Part shown: positions 34,473 to 44,458 of the stretch, piece after piece
Layout of the letters: the number at the start of each line of letters is the position of its first letter
How positions within the stretch are numbered: the first letter of the stretch is position 1
Assembly (NCBI GenBank): GCA_028689655.1
Contig: JAQVCT010000014.1
Span: 19,557-83,556 of the forward strand
Source: Lachnospiraceae bacterium
GTDB lineage: Bacteria; Bacillota; Clostridia; Lachnospirales; Lachnospiraceae
Reading direction: 5' to 3'
Length of the DNA: 64,000 bases
Notes under the pieces: generated by a model
Seen by the model: only the letters and a program-made list of their open reading frames with translations
Told to the model about the DNA's origin: nothing
Database searches by the model: none
Made by a program: the position numbers and the translations under genes

Positions 34473-35987
34473 ATGATTGATAAAGTACATCGATATATTC
34501 AAAAATATCACATGATAGAGGAAAATGATAAGATAATAGTAGGCGTATCTGGGGGTGCAGACTCAGTGTGCCTGCTATTTGTGTTATTAGAAATACAGAA
34601 AAAGATGCCCCTTTCCCTGTATGTGGTGCATATCAACCACAAAATACGTGAGGAAGCCATGGAGGATGCGGACTATGTGAAGGAACTCTGCCGGAAAATG
34701 GAGCTTCCCTATTTTCTGGTGGAGGAGGATGTGGAGGCATTGGCAGTAAGGGAACATCTATCCCCCGAGGAGGCGGGCCGGAAGGTGCGGTACGCAGCTT
34801 TTGAAAAAGTCATGGAGGAGCAGGGTGGTAATAAGATCGCTGTGGCACATAATAAAAATGACCGTGCAGAGACCGTGCTCTTCAATCTGTTTCGGGGGAG
34901 CAGCATCCGGGGACTGAACGGTATCACGCCCGTGCGGGATCAGATCATCAGACCACTGCTGTGCGTGGAGCGTAAAGAGATCGAACAGTACCTCCGGGAG
35001 CGGGGAATTACCTACTGTGTTGATAAGACCAATGGGGAAGATACCTACACCAGAAACCGCATCCGCAATCATCTCCTGCCCTATGTGGAGGAGAATATCA
35101 GTGAACAGGCGGTGAGCCATATCAGTGACACTGCGGAAGTGGTTGCCCAGACAGAGGAATATTTACAGAAAATGACAGATGTGTCATATGCAGAGGTGGT
35201 AACTACAGCACATGACGCAGGAGTGCCCGGTGGAAAGTCGAAAAAGGACAACAGAGAACAGTATGACGGAATCCAGAGGCAGGAGCCGCTATGGATGGAC
35301 GTATCAGGATTCCGATCCCTGGACACCATTATACAGAAGTACCTCATCATGAAATGCATGCACCAACTTGCTGGCAGCCGCAAGGATATTACCTCCCGAC
35401 ATGTGCAGGACGTGGTGGATCTCTTTGAAAAGCCTGTGAGCAAGCGTGTATCCCTCCCTTATCAGCTCACGGCAGTGCGGGAATATGGGAAAGTTCGTCT
35501 GGAGGTGCAGTCAGAGCCCAGAGGAGAATCCCATGCAGATATCCCGGGAACAGATCAGCGTGACGGGGACGCATGTGTGAAGATTGACCTGGAGACCATC
35601 AGAGAACAGGGTTCACGAGTTATGGAAATAAAGGATCTTGGAACGGTGGAAATCCGCGTATTTCCTTATAAAAAAAGTGAAAGAATTCCCGAAAAACCAT
35701 ATACGAAATGGTTCGATTATGATAGAATAGATGAATCTTTGTTGGCACGTCACAGACGGACAGGAGATTATCTCTCAATTAATGAAGAGGGCAATACAAA
35801 GTCATTAAAAGCTTACATGATAGATGAAAAGATACCACAGGAACAAAGAGACAAGTTATATGTGTTCGCATCAGGTCAACATGTTATATGGCTGGTGGGA
35901 CATCGTATCAGCCAGTATTATAAAGTGGATCAGAATACAAAAGAAATTCTGGAAATAAATATCAGGAGGAGCCCAGCCGCTGAATGA
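34473..35987 (+). CDS. tilS: tRNA(Ile)-lysidine synthetase TilS
   Basis: A 504-residue N-type ATP pyrophosphatase that converts C34 of the tRNA-Ile(CAU) precursor to lysidine. The PP-loop SGGADS is at residues 26-31, with VVHINHKIREEAMEDADYV, GRKVRYAAFEKVM, VAHNKNDRAETVLFNLFRGS and IRPLLCVERKEIEQYLRERG following. The C-terminal half includes the TilS C-domain (WFDYDRIDESLLARHRRTGD and HVIWLVGHRISQYYKV). It precedes hpt and ftsH as in B. subtilis. A full-length essential gene. Confidence 0.96.
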   Translation: MIDKVHRYIQKYHMIEENDKIIVGVSGGADSVCLLFVLLEIQKKMPLSLYVVHINHKIREEAMEDADYVKELCRKMELPYFLVEEDVEALAVREHLSPEEAGRKVRYAAFEKVMEEQGGNKIAVAHNKNDRAETVLFNLFRGSSIRGLNGITPVRDQIIRPLLCVERKEIEQYLRERGITYCVDKTNGEDTYTRNRIRNHLLPYVEENISEQAVSHISDTAEVVAQTEEYLQKMTDVSYAEVVTTAHDAGVPGGKSKKDNREQYDGIQRQEPLWMDVSGFRSLDTIIQKYLIMKCMHQLAGSRKDITSRHVQDVVDLFEKPVSKRVSLPYQLTAVREYGKVRLEVQSEPRGESHADIPGTDQRDGDACVKIDLETIREQGSRVMEIKDLGTVEIRVFPYKKSERIPEKPYTKWFDYDRIDESLLARHRRTGDYLSINEEGNTKSLKAYMIDEKIPQEQRDKLYVFASGQHVIWLVGHRISQYYKVDQNTKEILEINIRRSPAAE

Positions 35988-36024
35988 CAGCGCGGGCAAT
36001 ACCGTACAACAGGAGGAAAGCGTA

Positions 36025-36549
36025 ATGGCAGAATATGTTAGAGTAATGTTATCGGAAGAGGAAGTGGATGCAAAGATTCAGGCAATCGGAGATCAGATCA
36101 GCAGGGACTATGCAGGAAAACAGGTTCATCTTGTGTGCGTGCTGAAGGGCGGCAGCTTTTTTATGTGCGAACTGGCAAAGAGAATTACCATACCCGTATC
36201 CCTTGACTTTATGTCAGTATCCAGCTATGGAAGTGATACCAAGTCAAGCGGCGTGGTAAAGATCGTGAAAGATCTGGATGAACCGCTGAAAGATAAGAAT
36301 GTAATTGTGATCGAAGATATCGTGGATTCCGGAAGAACGTTAAGCTACCTATTGGAAATGTTGAAAAAGAGAGAGCCGGCAAGTCTTGCATTATGTACTT
36401 TATTAGACAAACCGGACCGACGTGTGGTGGACGTGAACGTAGACTATACCGGATTTGAGATCCCAGATGAATTTGTCGTAGGATATGGTCTTGACTACGA
36501 TCAGAGATATAGAAACTTACCATATATTGGTGTAGTGGAGTTTAATTAA
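36025..36549 (+). CDS. hpt: Hypoxanthine phosphoribosyltransferase
   Basis: A 174-residue purine salvage enzyme that makes IMP/GMP from hypoxanthine/guanine and PRPP. The PRPP-binding motif VIVIEDIVDSGRTL is at about 93-106, LVCVLKGGSFFMCELAKRI at the N-terminal side, and the base-binding DEFVVGYGLDYDQRYRNLPY near the C-terminus. AGGAGG precedes the ATG. It lies in the conserved tilS-hpt-ftsH order. Confidence 0.96.
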   Translation: MAEYVRVMLSEEEVDAKIQAIGDQISRDYAGKQVHLVCVLKGGSFFMCELAKRITIPVSLDFMSVSSYGSDTKSSGVVKIVKDLDEPLKDKNVIVIEDIVDSGRTLSYLLEMLKKREPASLALCTLLDKPDRRVVDVNVDYTGFEIPDEFVVGYGLDYDQRYRNLPYIGVVEFN

Positions 36550-36560
36550 GGAGGCAGGAA

Positions 36561-38402
36561 TTGAACAAAGGCGGTAAAGGACTGAACATGTACTTTGTGG
36601 TGATCCTTCTATTACTGTTGGCGACAGTATGGATCAGTTCCTTAAAGGGAAAAAGTGAGGATTACACCTACAAAGAATTTACACAGCAACTTGAAAATAA
36701 TGAAATCATAGATGCCATCATTCGCCCCAATGCAGAGACCCCTACAGGTGCGGTGGAACTGACATTCACCACTGGCGATAAAAAAGTATTATATGTAGCA
36801 GATGTAGTGAAGATCCAGCAGGAACTGATGGATCACGATCTGGACCCTGTGATGAAGGATGTGCCCCGGGAGAATTGGTTCATGACATCCATGCTTCCCA
36901 TACTGCTGGTATTGATCGTGGCAGTATTTTTCTTTGCGATGATGAACGCCAATAACAGTGGTGGCGGTGGCGGCGGTAAGATGATGAACTTTGGCAAGAA
37001 CCGTGCGAAGTTATCCGTGGGCGATAATAAGACAACGCTGAAACAGGTGGCAGGCTTAAAAGAAGAAAAAGAAGAACTGGAAGAAATTATAGAATTTTTA
37101 AAAGAACCGGCAAAATTTACCAAGGTCGGTGCCAGAATTCCCAAGGGAGTCCTGTTAGAGGGTGCTCCGGGTACCGGTAAGACATTGCTGGCAAAAGCCA
37201 TTGCCGGAGAAGCAAATGTACCGTTTTTCAGCATTTCCGGTTCGGATTTCGTGGAAATGTTCGTGGGTGTAGGTGCTTCCCGTGTTCGTGACCTGTTCGC
37301 GGATGCGAAGAAAAATGCACCTTGTATTGTATTTATCGATGAGATCGATGCCGTGGCCCGCAGAAGAGGAACCGGTATGGGCGGTGGACATGATGAGAGG
37401 GAGCAGACCCTGAATCAACTGCTGGTAGAGATGGACGGATTTGGTGTAAATGAGGGAATCATTGTCATGGCAGCCACGAACCGTGTGGACATTCTTGATC
37501 CGGCAATCCTCAGACCGGGACGTTTTGACAGAAAGATCAGCGTGGCACCACCGGATGTAGGTGGCAGAGAAGAGATTCTGAAAGTCCATGCGAATAATAA
37601 ACCATTATCAGAGGACGTGGATCTGAAACAGGTGGCACAGACCACAGCAGGATTCACTGGTGCTGATCTGGAAAATCTCTTAAATGAAGCAGCTATCGGT
37701 GCGGCAAAAGAGAACCGTGGCTTTATCAAACAGAGCGACATCAAAGGAGCCTTTATCAAGGTAGGTATCGGCGCAGAGAAGAGGAGCAGGATCATCTCAG
37801 ACAATGAGAAGCGCATTACCGCGTATCACGAAGCGGGTCATGCCATTCTGTTCCACGTACTTCCCGAGGTGGGACCGGTCTATACCGTGTCCATCATTCC
37901 TACCGGATTAGGTGCAGCGGGATATACCATGCCACTGCCGGAGAAAGATGAGATGTTCAATACCAAGGGCCGTATGCTCCAGGAGATCATGGTGTCTCTG
38001 GGTGGACGTATTGCGGAGGAGATCATCTTCGACGATATCACCACGGGTGCATCCTCTGATATCAAGAAAGCTACGAAGCTGGCACGCAAAATGGTCACCA
38101 GATTTGGTATGTCCGACAATATTGGTGTGATCAATTATGATGACGATGATGACGAAGTATTTATCGGAAGAGATCTTGCTCACACCAGAAGTCACAGCGA
38201 AGCGATCGCCGGTGAGATCGATAGAGAAGTGAAAGCGATGATTGATGAGTGCTATGGGAAGGCGAAGGCAATTATCATGGAGAACGAGAAAACACTTCAT
38301 GACTGTGCGAAACTTCTGCTTGAAAAAGAGAAGATTACAAGAAGTGAATTTGAGAGCCTTTTCGATGTGGTATTTCCACAGCCCGAGGAGGAACTGGCAT
38401 GA
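36561..38402 (+). CDS. ftsH: ATP-dependent zinc metalloprotease FtsH
   Basis: A 613-residue membrane-bound AAA+ protease. Two membrane helices (residues 8-26 and about 108-128) flank a small extracytoplasmic domain. Walker A GAPGTGKT is at 201-208, Walker [11 protein letters not shown] at 257-266, the SRH near [19 protein letters not shown], and the zinc site HEAGH at 423-427. It degrades membrane and some soluble proteins. Start TTG at 36561 with AAGGAGG 6 nt upstream, 11 bp after the hpt stop. The C-terminal tail is short. Confidence 0.96.
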   Translation: MNKGGKGLNMYFVVILLLLLATVWISSLKGKSEDYTYKEFTQQLENNEIIDAIIRPNAETPTGAVELTFTTGDKKVLYVADVVKIQQELMDHDLDPVMKDVPRENWFMTSMLPILLVLIVAVFFFAMMNANNSGGGGGGKMMNFGKNRAKLSVGDNKTTLKQVAGLKEEKEELEEIIEFLKEPAKFTKVGARIPKGVLLEGAPGTGKTLLAKAIAGEANVPFFSISGSDFVEMFVGVGASRVRDLFADAKKNAPCIVFIDEIDAVARRRGTGMGGGHDEREQTLNQLLVEMDGFGVNEGIIVMAATNRVDILDPAILRPGRFDRKISVAPPDVGGREEILKVHANNKPLSEDVDLKQVAQTTAGFTGADLENLLNEAAIGAAKENRGFIKQSDIKGAFIKVGIGAEKRSRIISDNEKRITAYHEAGHAILFHVLPEVGPVYTVSIIPTGLGAAGYTMPLPEKDEMFNTKGRMLQEIMVSLGGRIAEEIIFDDITTGASSDIKKATKLARKMVTRFGMSDNIGVINYDDDDDEVFIGRDLAHTRSHSEAIAGEIDREVKAMIDECYGKAKAIIMENEKTLHDCAKLLLEKEKITRSEFESLFDVVFPQPEEELA

Positions 38403-38652
38403 GAACTGCACTACGTGCAAGCCATGTACGAAGGGAATCCATCTGAAAATTGATACATTACGATGGATGAAATGGAAGCAACTCGGGAAAAGGAATTGTG
38501 CAAAATTCACAAAAACACATACTCGTTTTTGTAATATTTGTGAATCCTGAATCTAGACGTTAAATAGGGTGTTTGCTATAATAACACTTGTAACCCCCCC
38601 CAATACGTTATATAGTTTTTTGCTATACCCCATAAGAAGAAATACCTTCTCT
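38403..38652 (+). other. Non-coding stretch downstream of ftsH with one hairpin
   Basis: No gene is supported in this 250-bp stretch. It contains a hairpin (CAAAAAC / GTTTTTG with outer ATTCA..TGAAT, 38505-38545) resembling the AATTCA..TTTTTGTGAAT arms of the element at 34261. A homopolymeric C run is at 38595-38602. The first 60 bp after the ftsH stop could be a decayed extension of the gene, but this is unproven. Confidence 0.4.
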
Positions 38653-38683
38653 AAAAAGGACAGCTCTCGTTGCTGTCCTTTTT
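38653..38683 (+). terminator. Rho-independent terminator
   Basis: AAAAAGGACAGC and its complement GCTGTCCTTTTT form a 12-bp stem with a 7-nt loop. It is nearly symmetric and can act on both strands. Confidence 0.88.
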
Positions 38684-38695
38684 ACTGTCAAAAAG

Positions 38696-38741
38696 GTAAC
38701 TATTCAGAACCCCATGCGCAAAACGCTTCTTCGAAGCTTTC
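38696..38741 (-). repeat. GTAAC/GTTAC small repeat, copy 4 (partial)
   Basis: It begins GTAACTATTCAGAACCCC and carries the CGCTTCTTCGAAGC hairpin, like the copies at 27157 and 7680. It lies just after the terminator downstream of ftsH. The distal end is degraded. Confidence 0.7.
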
Positions 38742-38875
38742 AAAAAAGTAATACTAGAAGAGAGGGTTATGTGATACACTATAATAAAAGGCAGGCAAGA
38801 TCGAAGTCAGGACAGAAGGACTTGTGAGCAGGCAAAAGGATGTAAAAATGATAGGTAAGTTAAGAGGCAGACAGT

Positions 38876-41005
38876 ATGAATAAGGAATCCATATTTGACG
38901 AAAATAGTTCGCATAAGTATTTGACGGAAATGAGACCTGTTTTTAATAAAAAAGCATTATTTTCAGATACCACAGAAAATTATATCTCTCCGGCGCAGCC
39001 AAGCCCCTATGCCAGAGTGAAGATTCGTTTTCGCTCCGCTAAAAATAACATTGATCGGGTGTACTGTATCTTTAATGGGTTCAGACAGATGATGTTAAAG
39101 GCGGATACGGATGAGCTGTTCGACTATTACGAAGTGCAGCTTCAGTTGGATGATGAAAAAGTAACATATTATTTTGAGGTGCAGGAAGGCAAGATTGTCT
39201 GTTACTATGACCGCCGTGGTGTGGTAAAGACACTGGATGCGCATTATAGATTTGTGATCATTCCCGGATTCCGTACCCCTGACTGGGCAAAAGGCGCCGT
39301 CATGTATCAGATCTATGTGGACAGATTCTATAATGGAGATCCTGGCAATGATGTGCTGACAGATGAATATACTTATATCGGCGAACACACCACCCATGTA
39401 GATCAGTGGGATAAGTATCCGGCGGAGATGGGCGTGCGGGAATTTTACGGAGGGGATCTCCAGGGCGTGCTGGATAAACTGGATTATCTTCAGGACCTGG
39501 GTGTGGATGCTATCTATTTCAATCCGTTATTTGTATCTCCCTCCAACCACAAGTACGATATACAGGACTACGATTATATCGATCCCCATGTGGGCAGGAT
39601 CGTGTCAGACAAGGGAGATTTACTACAGCCCGGTCAGATGGAGAATCGGTTCGCCAGCCGTTATATTGACCGCGTTACCAATAAAGAGAACCTGGAGGCC
39701 AGCAATGCATTTTTTGCAGAGGTGGTAGGACAGATTCACAAGAGAGGCATGAAAGTCATTCTGGATGGAGTATTTAATCATTGCGGTTCCTTTAATAAAT
39801 GGATGGATAAAGAGCGTATCTATGAGAATGCAGATGGATATTCCAAGGGTGCCTATGTGGACGGCAACAGTCCTTATCGGAAGTATTTTCAGTGGCATAA
39901 TGAGAATAGCTGGCCTTACAATAACAGCTATGATGGATGGTGGGGACATGATACCCTGCCGAAATTGAACTATGAGGGCTCCAATGAGCTCTATGAATAC
40001 ATCCTGCATATTGCCAGAAAATGGGTATCGCCCCCATATAATGTGGATGGATGGAGACTGGATGTGGCGGCAGATCTGGGACACAGTCCGGAGATGAACC
40101 ATCGTTTCTGGAGAGATTTCCGCAATGCGGTGAAACAGGCAAATCCTGAGGCGGTGGTGCTGGCGGAGCATTATGGAGATCCAAGCGCGTGGCTCCAGGG
40201 CGATCAGTGGGACACTATCATGAACTATGATGCATTTATGGAACCCATCACCTGGTTCCTCACAGGAATGCAGAAGCATTCGGACGATTTCCGACTGGAT
40301 CTTCTGGGAAACGCCAATGCTTTCTGGGACAGTATGTATTATCATGCCACCAATATGGCAACTCCATCCCTGTATACTTCCATGAATGAATTATCCAATC
40401 ATGACCACTCCAGATTCCTCACGCGTACCAATAAAAAGGTGGGACGCGTAAATTCCGTAGGCTCGGAGGCAGCCAACCAGGGAGTCAACAAGGCAGTGAT
40501 GCGGGAAGCAGTACTGATGCAGATGACCTGGCCCGGTGCTCCTACGATCTATTATGGAGATGAAGCAGGCGTGTGTGGATTTACCGATCCCGATAACAGG
40601 AGAACCTATCCGTGGGGCAATGAAGATGAGGCGCTCATTGATTATCACAGGAAGCTGATACGCATTCATAAGAGCAACAGTGAATTTCTCACAGGCTCCA
40701 TCAAGGAAATGTACCGTGACTACAATGTGCTGGGATATGCGAGATTCAACCGTAATAGCCAGAGCATTATACTGGTGAATAATGGGGACAGTGACTACAC
40801 GCTGAAATTAAATGTGTGGACAGTGGGCGTGCCAAAAGACTGTATCTTACAGCGCTTGATCATGACCACGGAGGATGGATATGAGGTCAATGGCAGAGAG
40901 CAGGTAGTGGTCTCGGGGCAGTTGTCTATCATCCTTCCGAAGACTTCCGCAATGATCCTTCAGTATCGGAAAAAGGAGCAAAAAAAATTCTTGCATTTTA
41001 TATAG
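38876..41005 (+). CDS. GH13 alpha-glycosidase (neopullulanase/cyclomaltodextrinase-like)
   Basis: A 709-residue cytoplasmic alpha-amylase-family enzyme without signal peptide. An N-terminal beta-sandwich domain (about 1-135) precedes the catalytic barrel, which starts GAVMYQIYVDRFYNGDPGND. The catalytic residues are Asp396 (GWRLDVA), Glu431 (LAEHYG) and Asp510 (NHDHSRF). ILDGVFNHCG is conserved region I. It probably hydrolyses short alpha-1,4/1,6 glucans or maltodextrins. Exact specificity is not deducible. A TATAAT at 38780 may be its -10 box. Monocistronic. Confidence 0.93.
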   Translation: MNKESIFDENSSHKYLTEMRPVFNKKALFSDTTENYISPAQPSPYARVKIRFRSAKNNIDRVYCIFNGFRQMMLKADTDELFDYYEVQLQLDDEKVTYYFEVQEGKIVCYYDRRGVVKTLDAHYRFVIIPGFRTPDWAKGAVMYQIYVDRFYNGDPGNDVLTDEYTYIGEHTTHVDQWDKYPAEMGVREFYGGDLQGVLDKLDYLQDLGVDAIYFNPLFVSPSNHKYDIQDYDYIDPHVGRIVSDKGDLLQPGQMENRFASRYIDRVTNKENLEASNAFFAEVVGQIHKRGMKVILDGVFNHCGSFNKWMDKERIYENADGYSKGAYVDGNSPYRKYFQWHNENSWPYNNSYDGWWGHDTLPKLNYEGSNELYEYILHIARKWVSPPYNVDGWRLDVAADLGHSPEMNHRFWRDFRNAVKQANPEAVVLAEHYGDPSAWLQGDQWDTIMNYDAFMEPITWFLTGMQKHSDDFRLDLLGNANAFWDSMYYHATNMATPSLYTSMNELSNHDHSRFLTRTNKKVGRVNSVGSEAANQGVNKAVMREAVLMQMTWPGAPTIYYGDEAGVCGFTDPDNRRTYPWGNEDEALIDYHRKLIRIHKSNSEFLTGSIKEMYRDYNVLGYARFNRNSQSIILVNNGDSDYTLKLNVWTVGVPKDCILQRLIMTTEDGYEVNGREQVVVSGQLSIILPKTSAMILQYRKKEQKKFLHFI

Positions 41006-41026
41006 AAATATGATATAAATTTTATG

Positions 41027-41073
41027 TTGTTGAGGCTTCAACGATTCAACTGGTTGAATCAAGACCTCAACAA
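41027..41073. other. Inverted repeat upstream of tRNA-Tyr
   Basis: Arms TTGTTGAGG / CCTCAACAA enclose GATTCAAC / GTTGAATC. No T-run follows on the plus strand. It could end the glycosidase transcript weakly or be a processing site for the tRNA precursor. Confidence 0.5.
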
Positions 41074-41078
41074 AAAAT

Positions 41079-41160
41079 GGGCGGATTCCCGAGTGGCCAA
41101 AGGGGACAGACTGTAAATCTGCTGGCAACGCCTTCGAAGGTTCGAATCCTTCTCCGCCCA
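41079..41160 (+). tRNA. tRNA-Tyr (anticodon GTA)
   Basis: Acceptor stem GGGCGGA / TCCGCCC, anticodon arm CAGA-CTGTAAA-TCTG with anticodon GTA, a long variable arm and the T arm AAGGTTCGAATCCTT. The class II structure with a long variable region fits bacterial tRNA-Tyr. The CCA end is not encoded. Confidence 0.96.
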
Positions 41161-41342
41161 TTTTGTATGCGCGAGTAATACGCAAAGTATCAGGTTTACT
41201 TGAATATCTGGCGAATACCGCGACAGTGAACAGATTACAGTGAACTGCAGTAAGCTAAGAGGAACAGTGCATGCACGTATGTCTTCTGATATCAGCCGAA
41301 CATACAATTATAAGTCATAAGACCAGTTATCCATCGGGATAT

Positions 41343-41429
41343 GCCGGCGTGGCGGAACTGGCAGACGCACAGGACTTAAAATCCTGCGGGACTTATACTC
41401 CCGTACCGGTTCGATTCCGGTCGCCGGCA
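41343..41429 (+). tRNA. tRNA-Leu (anticodon TAA)
   Basis: Acceptor stem GCCGGCG / CGCCGGC, anticodon loop CTTAAAA with anticodon TAA, a long variable arm (CGGGACTTATACTCCCG) and the T arm CCGGTTCGATTCCGG. It is 183 bp after tRNA-Tyr and may share a transcript. Confidence 0.96.
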
Positions 41430-41440
41430 TTAGATGAAAA

Positions 41441-41481
41441 GAGAGAGAAACGTTGATTTTGTGACGTTTCTCTCTCTTTAT
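41441..41481 (+). terminator. Terminator after tRNA-Leu
   Basis: GAGAGAGAAACGT and its complement form a 13-bp stem followed by TTTATT. It ends the tRNA transcript. Confidence 0.85.
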
Positions 41482-41602
41482 TATGTATCAGTCTATGGGG
41501 TAAGCATGCAGATAATTAATAAAATTATGTAAAAAATAAGAATAATATACAAAAAAAAGATACATAGATAAAAAAAAGTGGTAAAATAATCCAATAAAGA
41601 TA

Positions 41603-41768
41603 CTAGTGTACTGACATGTTCATTTCTGAACTATTCACGTAGGATATTTGTTCAGCAGCAAGGCGGAAGAATGAGGCGATGCGGTGGCATCGTCGATTGA
41701 TGACAACGCAGTCTGCTGGATAAATAGACAAGTAAATTAGTCAGAATATGAATGTGTCAGTACACTAG
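41603..41768. mobile_element. MITE-like element with ~28-bp terminal inverted repeats
   Basis: The left end CTAGTGTACTGACA(TG)TTCAT..TCTGA is mirrored at the right end by TCA GA..ATGAA(TG)TGTCAGTACACTAG. The outer 14 bp are perfect inverted repeats. The 166-bp element contains no gene but includes a GC-rich core with internal symmetry (GCGATGCGGTGGCATCG). It ends 5 bp before the AGGAGG of the MCP gene. No transposase is nearby, so it is probably a non-autonomous element moved in trans. Confidence 0.75.
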
Positions 41769-41785
41769 ATGCAGGAGGACAAAAT

Positions 41786-43513
41786 ATGGGACAGGACGAG
41801 AAAAAGGATATTGAAAAAAGTGTTGAAAAGAAAGTGAAATTTGTGCACTTAATTACAGCGAAGATCGTGATGCTGGTGGCGGGTGTGCTGATCGTGGCAA
41901 TTGGGGGATGTATGGTAAGTATGATTCCCAAAATGCAGAAGACGCTATCTCAAAATAATAAAAATTATATTATGAGCATGGCGGAGACTGCGGTGGACCT
42001 GCTCAACAGAAGCCAGGGAGATACAGAGATTACCACGGAGGAATATGCTGATATATTACATGACATCAAGCTGACAGGGATTGAATCATCCTATGCCTAT
42101 CTGGTGTCTCAGGACGGAACCATGATCTATCACCCAACGGCGGATAAGATTGGCGGTAAGGTGGAGAATGAAGTGGTAACAAAAGTGGTGGAGGAGATTG
42201 GCGCAGGGCAGACTCCGGAGGATGCTGTGGTCAGCTATGACTTTAAGGGTGTCACGAAATATGCAGCCTATGCACTCACCAGCCAGAAGCAAATACTGGT
42301 AGTGACGGCAGACGAAGATGAAATTATGATTCCCCTTCGCAATATGGAGATCAGTACGGTGATGGCCTGTTTTGTTTTATTGGTACTTTGTCTGGTAATC
42401 GGATACGTGGTCAGTCTCATTATCTGCAAACCTATTAAGCATATTACAGATATTATCAATCATACTGCAGTATTTGATTTCAGACATAATTCTGCCAGCG
42501 ATAAGCTCTGCAAGAAAAAAGATGAGACGGCGCTCATGGCGAGAGCTGTTCGAAATATGCGCCGGAATCTGAGAAATATCGTAAATGAGATCGAGGAGGC
42601 CAGTACAAAAATATCCGGCAATGTAACGGAACTACAGGAAGTGACCAATGTGGTGAATGGCATGTGTACGGATAATTCTGCAACTACAGAGGAATTGGCA
42701 GCAGGCATGGAGGAGACATCCGCCACCACAGAGACTATCGGTGGAAATATCACTGAGATGCAGATCGGGGCGGAGGATATTGGGGATCTGTCTGTGGAAG
42801 GAACGAAAACATCACTGGAGATCAGAGAGAGGGCGCAGAAATTAAAAGAAAAGACTCTTACCGCTGGAGCAAATACCAAGACAATCTATGAGACAGTAAA
42901 AAGTAAGGCTGATAAAGCAATCGAGGAATCTAAGGCAGTGGATAAGATCAATGAACTGACGGAGACCATTATGGAGATTTCTTCCCAGACAAGCCTGTTG
43001 GCATTGAATGCAAGTATTGAGGCGGCAAGAGCGGGAGAAGCAGGAAGAGGATTTGCGGTGGTAGCTACAGAGATTGGACATTTGGCAAATCAGACCTCCG
43101 GAGCAATCGCGGACATCAATGCCATGGTGGAGGAAGTACATACAGCAGTTTCCAATATGACAGACTGTCTGGAAGAGACCACAGATTTTCTGGAAAATAC
43201 AGTGCTGACAGAATATAAGGACTTTGAGAAAGTCAGTGAGCAGTACAGCAATGATGCAGATGTATTTAAGACAAGCATGGAAGGTGTCAATGAATCGGTG
43301 AACAAATTAATCACGGGCATAGGTGTTATCGTGGGAGCCCTGAATGGCATCAATTCCACCATCGAAGAATCTGCTGCGGGTGTTACCGACATTGCGCAGA
43401 AGACAGGAGACATGGTAAGTAAGACAGGTGCTACCTATGAATTAGTGGAGGAATGTAACGACTATGTGGCAAGATTAAAAGATGTGGTAGGACAGTTTAC
43501 ACTGGAGGGTTAA
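41786..43513 (+). CDS. Methyl-accepting chemotaxis protein
   Basis: A 575-residue chemoreceptor. Membrane helix 1 is around residues 24-46, followed by an extracytoplasmic Cache-type sensor ([20 protein letters not shown] is typical), helix 2 around 190-213, a HAMP linker and a long signalling coiled coil. The hairpin tip reads [21 protein letters not shown]. It reports ligand binding to the CheA/CheW complex and implies a motile organism. The ligand is unknown. The promoter must lie within or before the MITE-like element, whose end is adjacent to the ribosome site. A weak AATGGG / CCCATT hairpin follows the stop codon. Confidence 0.95.
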   Translation: MGQDEKKDIEKSVEKKVKFVHLITAKIVMLVAGVLIVAIGGCMVSMIPKMQKTLSQNNKNYIMSMAETAVDLLNRSQGDTEITTEEYADILHDIKLTGIESSYAYLVSQDGTMIYHPTADKIGGKVENEVVTKVVEEIGAGQTPEDAVVSYDFKGVTKYAAYALTSQKQILVVTADEDEIMIPLRNMEISTVMACFVLLVLCLVIGYVVSLIICKPIKHITDIINHTAVFDFRHNSASDKLCKKKDETALMARAVRNMRRNLRNIVNEIEEASTKISGNVTELQEVTNVVNGMCTDNSATTEELAAGMEETSATTETIGGNITEMQIGAEDIGDLSVEGTKTSLEIRERAQKLKEKTLTAGANTKTIYETVKSKADKAIEESKAVDKINELTETIMEISSQTSLLALNASIEAARAGEAGRGFAVVATEIGHLANQTSGAIADINAMVEEVHTAVSNMTDCLEETTDFLENTVLTEYKDFEKVSEQYSNDADVFKTSMEGVNESVNKLITGIGVIVGALNGINSTIEESAAGVTDIAQKTGDMVSKTGATYELVEECNDYVARLKDVVGQFTLEG

Positions 43514-43558
43514 TGGGATGTGAAGCCCATTTTCCCCAGTGATTATTTGGAAACTGCT

Positions 43559-44458
43559 TTAAGAATAATTTTCTTCCGGGCCATACAGGTCGGCTACCTC
43601 GTTGATGGAGATGTAGGCGCTGGAATCGGCTTTATGTACGATATCTTTCATCCGTCCGATCTGGAACCGGTTCACTACGAAATAGATTACTGTTTTGGAA
43701 GAATTGGAATAATATCCCTTGGCGTCCAGAATGGTCATGCCATGTTCGAAAGCTTCTGACAGATTACGGCATATCTCATCGGGGCATTCCGTAATGATGA
43801 TAGCAGCTTTGGAACGGTCGAATCCCTCCACGATAAAGTCCACTGTTTTCAGAGCAGCACCATAGGTGACAATGGAATAGAGAGGCAGGACCCAACTGTG
43901 GAGTACTATGCCGCATATCACATACAGGATGACATTGTAGATCATGACGAAGGTTCCCACGGTAAGTCCGATTCTTCTGGCAAAGATGACGGAGAGCAGC
44001 TCGATGCCATCCATGGCACCGCCGAATCGGATAGTAAGACCACTGCCGACACCTGATATCAGACCGCCAAAAACGGCACAGAGTAACAGGTCTGAACCGG
44101 CGAGGGGACTTGCCATGCTTACGTCAATGGGGAGTATATCTGTGATGAGCCATGCACCCAGAGAATAGATGCTCACGGCATAGATGGAATATAGAGTGAA
44201 GCTGATTCCCTGCTTTTTCAGTCCATAGAGGAATAATGGCAAGTTCAGTATGATTAGGAATACAGATAAGGACATCCACTCCGGGGTGAGCTGTGCCAAC
44301 AGCATAGAGGTACCGGAAATACCACTGTCGTAGAGATTTACTGGGGAGAGAAAGATGGTGACGCCAAAGGCGTTGATCAATCCGGCGATGGTAAGCAGAG
44401 GAAAATTCTTCCATTGGAGTTCCTGTAGAATTGTTTTAATTTTGAAATTTTTAATAAT
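43559..44458 (-). CDS. YitT family membrane protein (DUF2179)
   Basis: A YitT-type protein of about 299 residues with five to six N-terminal membrane helices and a C-terminal DUF2179 domain (AAIIITECPDEICRNLSEAF, then GYYSNSSKTVIYFVVNRFQI). Function unknown. The first canonical start, TTG at 44380, would cut off the conserved N-terminal helix (FPLLTIAGLINAFGVTIFLS). The frame stays open upstream to an AGGAG at 44470-44466, and the codon at the right distance (7 nt) is ATT at 44458. The annotation therefore uses ATT as a probable non-standard start; the exact N-terminus is uncertain. Confidence 0.8.
   Translation of the reverse strand: MIKNFKIKTILQELQWKNFPLLTIAGLINAFGVTIFLSPVNLYDSGISGTSMLLAQLTPEWMSLSVFLIILNLPLFLYGLKKQGISFTLYSIYAVSIYSLGAWLITDILPIDVSMASPLAGSDLLLCAVFGGLISGVGSGLTIRFGGAMDGIELLSVIFARRIGLTVGTFVMIYNVILYVICGIVLHSWVLPLYSIVTYGAALKTVDFIVEGFDRSKAAIIITECPDEICRNLSEAFEHGMTILDAKGYYSNSSKTVIYFVVNRFQIGRMKDIVHKADSSAYISINEVADLYGPEENYS

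Noticed and set aside
27157..38741. Complete insertion sequence
   Set aside because: No transposase reading frame is found inside or near any of the GTAAC-type elements.
39623..40345. 240-codon open frame on the minus strand
   Set aside because: It lies entirely opposite the GH13 gene, has no ribosome site and no recognisable domain; the plus-strand gene has all catalytic motifs.
40847..41185. Minus-strand open frame across tRNA-Tyr
   Set aside because: Antisense to the tRNA and the GH13 3' end; a familiar spurious product of tRNA regions.
41271..41456. Open frame across tRNA-Leu
   Set aside because: It is explained by the tRNA gene; the translated part is the tRNA sequence itself.
43520..43759. 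Plus-strand open frame after the MCP gene
   Set aside because: It is the antisense of the YitT C-terminal domain and has no ribosome site.
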